A stretch of 13,086 nt of DNA. Origin: DASXUC01 sp036505015. GTDB lineage: Bacteria > Sysuimicrobiota > Sysuimicrobiia > Sysuimicrobiales > Kaftiobacteriaceae. The translations under genes were made by a program, and so were the position numbers. How positions within the stretch are numbered: position 1 is the first letter of the stretch; every line of letters begins with the position of its first letter. The stretch lies in contig DASXUC010000104.1 in assembly GCA_036505015.1 (NCBI GenBank), positions 1-13,086 on the forward strand, in the 5' to 3' direction. Positions 12,877-13,086 of this stretch are shown here, one piece after another. The notes below the pieces were generated by a model that saw only the letters and a list, made by a program, of their open reading frames with translations, ran no database searches and was not told the origin of the DNA.

Positions 12877-13086
12877 TGGGTCAGGTTGAACCGCTGTTCG
12901 TTTGCTGTCAGGCTGGTGGAGGGCCGCTCCGCTCTCGGGGCGGCTCACCTGCTCACCCCAGAAATTCGCTGCGCAAATTTCCGGGGACCCCGAGGCCTTA
13001 GCGTAGCGCTCGGGCTCGCCCCGCCACGATCGGCGGGGCTCACCCGGCCTGCACGACGGCCGGGCACGCTGCTCCGGGCCCCCCCG
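12877..13086. other. Non-coding, hairpin-rich 3' end of the window
   Basis: No gene is recognised. Clear stems are GAAATT/AATTTC (12961-12981, loop 9), GCCCCGCC/GGCGGGGC (13018-13039, loop 6) and CCCGGCC/GGCCGGG (13043-13064, loop 8). GGGGACCCC and AGCG-TAG-CGCT stand before them. None is followed by a T-run, so a standard intrinsic terminator is not shown, though these stems may help end the operon transcript. The sequence looks like a structured intergenic repeat. Confidence 0.45.

Noticed and set aside
13018..13064. Intrinsic terminator after the plus-strand operon
   Set aside because: Stems are strong, but no run of T follows on either strand.

Overview
The window reads as a piece of a high-GC chromosome from a diderm bacterium. 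The genes are tightly packed and almost all concern building and exporting a cell-surface glycolipid or polysaccharide. An LptD/OstA-type outer-membrane protein means the cell has an outer membrane. The last gene belongs to the 'lipid-A-disaccharide synthase-related' family (SNGHGED and LPSGGF motifs), which I know mainly from cyanobacteria, Deinococcus and relatives, so I would guess a Terrabacteria-side diderm such as an Armatimonadota/CSP1-3-like lineage. The sequence does not prove that placement.

Layout. Positions 6138 down to 232 (minus strand) hold a five-gene operon. In order of transcription it contains an lptD-like gene, phosphomannomutase/phosphoglucomutase (GTGA overlap), an initiating sugar-phosphate transferase, a nucleotidyltransferase with a left-handed beta-helix tail (1-bp gap), and a secreted parallel beta-helix protein. 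A 73-bp AT-richer divergent spacer (6139-6211) separates it from a plus-strand operon at 6212-12860. That operon holds an LpxB-superfamily glycosyltransferase, an MsbA-like ABC exporter (ATGA overlap), two paralogous GT2 glycosyltransferases joined by a 14-codon mini-ORF, a small four-helix-bundle gene, and a second LpxB-related glycosyltransferase.

Working model (inference). The mutase and nucleotidyltransferase make activated sugar. The phosphoglycosyl transferase starts a polyprenyl-linked glycan. The two LpxB-like and two GT2 enzymes build a lipid-linked glycoconjugate, the ABC exporter flips it, and LptD inserts it in the outer membrane. The beta-helix protein may modify or bind the exported glycan.

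The most unusual object is at about 11213-11738. A gene of the 23S rRNA intervening-sequence protein family (four-helix bundle), with clearly lower GC than its neighbours, sits between two inverted arrays of the heptamer TTGGTCG/CGACCAA. In RNA the arms could form a stem of about 30 bp around the gene. The right arm is translated as the start of the downstream LpxB-related protein, which has no other standard start codon. I read this as a small mobile, intervening-sequence-like element sitting in a protein-coding operon. A second, unrelated heptamer array (GGGATTG type) forms the 3' end of the ABC exporter gene, and a 16-bp tandem duplication covers the stop of the last gene. The final ~200 bases are non-coding and rich in GC hairpins.
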